Program-made: the position numbers and the translations under genes
DNA from: an uncultured Mycoplasmatota bacterium
GTDB lineage: Bacteria > Bacillota_I > Bacilli_A > RF39 > UBA660
Length of the DNA stretch: 30,995 nt
NCBI GenBank assembly: GCA_900549325.1
Contig: UROI01000015.1
Location: forward strand, 1-30,995
Direction of reading: 5' to 3'
Notes under the pieces: generated by a model
The model's input: only the letters and a program-made list of their open reading frames with translations
Told to the model about the DNA's origin: nothing
The model's database searches: none
Part shown: positions 30,079-30,995 of the stretch, piece by piece
Numbering within the stretch: the stretch's first letter is position 1
How the letters are laid out: each line of letters starts with the position of its first letter

Positions 30079-30864
30079 TTAAAACTTTTGGGCCATAATC
30101 TCAGCAATTTTATCTAAAACTTCGCTAGCGTTTCGTTCGTCAATCTTAGTATAGCCAAGTTCTCTTAATGCCTGTATTTTAGCGGTATTTAATTCCTGTG
30201 TACGTGATAATTTTTCTTCTTTTTTAGAGGCAAGCATATTTTCCCATTTTTTATGTGATTCTGCAAGTCTTGTACGTGAGGCTCCCCCATTACTATATAA
30301 CGTCATCGCAGAGAACATAATGCTTTCAAAAACATATTGATTGTTCTCGTCAAAAGCAAATTTATTTGGATCAGTATATCCATAATTTTTTGAAAAATAT
30401 GCTAAAATATATTTTAATTCTTTGATAGCGTTTAGGTTCTCTATAAAGTGATGTAAATAGGTAACTGTAGCCAATGCCTCCCCTTCTCTACCCTTATTTT
30501 CAAGGAGAATATTCTTAGACATTAAAGCAATATCATTTATTAATTCAATTTCATCCTTATTTAAACCTGTCAAATCAATACAAGTTTTTTCTTTCTTTTC
30601 TTCTTCTTTAGCACTATCAAAAATTTTACTACCAACGTTTTGTAAATATCCTTTATTCACATCTAAAGCAAGTATTTCGTCAGCACTCTTTACATTTAAT
30701 AATTCAAATAATAGTTGACACTTTTCATTAGGTAATTTTGACAAATCAGTACTATCTAAGTAATTGTAAACCATTTGTCTAGATACTCCTAAATACTTAG
30801 CTAAATTAACCTTAGAAATATTTGCTTTTTTTAATATTAAATTTATTTTTTCTACAACATTCAT
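30079..30864 (-). CDS. XRE-family regulator with a large helical C-terminal domain
   Basis: 261 residues. N-terminal helix-turn-helix: EKINLILKKANISKVNLAKYLGVSRQMVYNYL (5-36). The recognition helix is VSRQMVYNYL. The rest is helical and highly charged: DLTGLNKDEIELINDIALMSKNILLENKG, TVTYLHHFIENLNAIKELKYILAYFSKNYGY, FESIMFSAMTLYSNGG, and a coiled C-terminus with KIQALRELGYTKIDERNASEVLDKIAEIMAQKF. I do not recognise the C-terminal domain. A consensus promoter (30899-30928) is overlapped by a palindrome, so autoregulation is likely. AGGAGG precedes the ATG. Confidence 0.85.
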   Translation of the reverse strand: MNVVEKINLILKKANISKVNLAKYLGVSRQMVYNYLDSTDLSKLPNEKCQLLFELLNVKSADEILALDVNKGYLQNVGSKIFDSAKEEEKKEKTCIDLTGLNKDEIELINDIALMSKNILLENKGREGEALATVTYLHHFIENLNAIKELKYILAYFSKNYGYTDPNKFAFDENNQYVFESIMFSAMTLYSNGGASRTRLAESHKKWENMLASKKEEKLSRTQELNTAKIQALRELGYTKIDERNASEVLDKIAEIMAQKF

Positions 30865-30884
30865 AATTATGTTAAGCCTCCTAT

Positions 30885-30928
30885 TGTTACCTACATATAT
30901 TGTAACATTATTACTAAAAATATGTCAA
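30885..30928 (-). promoter_or_regulatory. Promoter and likely operator of the XRE-lipoprotein operon
   Basis: Minus strand: TTGACA (30928-30923), 18 bases, TACAAT (30904-30899). TGTTAC (30885-30890) and GTAACA (30902-30907) are perfect inverted arms, 11 bases apart, covering the -10 and the start site; a natural repressor site for the gene's own product. Confidence 0.7.
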
Positions 30929-30995
30929 GTAGTTTAATAAATGTTAATTTAAATATGAAGTGCAACAAATAAATTTGAAAAAGACACGTGAATAG

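Overview
The window comes from an AT-rich, low-GC Gram-positive bacterium, most likely an uncultured gut member of the Bacilli. It uses the standard bacterial code: TGA ends xerD, so this is not the Mollicutes code 4. Placement in Bacilli rests on gene content and order. ylbD-ylbE are adjacent. A ComN-like gene, rel and dtd are followed by aspS, a candidate 6S RNA, tcdA and rarA, as in the Bacillus relA-dtd...aspS-bsrA-yrvM-yrvN block, here interrupted by accessory genes. Promoters are mostly canonical sigma-A boxes with 17-base spacers, and ribosome sites are often AGGTGATAA or AGGAGG type.

Layout. 1-540: end of an IS3-type element on the minus strand. 540-2940: tandem pair of surface-protein genes, the first decayed, the second intact with a GC-rich variable-looking C-terminal patch. 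3050-3650: ylbD-ylbE, convergent with a rodA/ftsW-type gene (3662-4792). 4880-7030: small unknown gene, lgt and trxB. 7125-10053: lemA, a DUF2207 membrane protein and a YgjP-like metallopeptidase. 10276-11580: stand-alone tnpB with a probable right-end/omegaRNA tail. 11688-12665: SpoIIAA-like STAS protein plus sporulation-type sigma factor, with no anti-sigma kinase between them. 12752-15953: XRE regulator, ComN-like gene, rel, dtd. 16069-18640: unknown minus-strand gene and a NatAB-type ABC exporter. 18817-22179: T-box, aspS, degenerate ClpX-like AAA+ protein. 22299-24973: 6S RNA candidate, YcxB-like protein, tcdA, rarA. 25075-28976: two small membrane proteins, xerD, a phosphohexomutase and an anchored small protein. 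29086-30864 (minus): Cys/His-rich miniprotein, lipoprotein, XRE regulator.

The most striking unexplained signal is a family of nine 26-bp hairpin units at four intergenic loci (5262-5314, 15978-16058, 22203-22255, 26181-26233). Each unit is an 8-bp arm, a 10-nt core GCCTNNNGTC (or its complement GACNNNAGGC), and an 8-bp complementary arm. Units sit in tandem on a 27-28 bp period. Arm sequence differs in every unit yet stays complementary, while the core is conserved. Other leads are a T-box upstream of aspS with a very short Stem I, the DGR-like C-terminus of the surface protein, and the AAA+ protein with altered Walker A, Walker B and arginine-finger positions.
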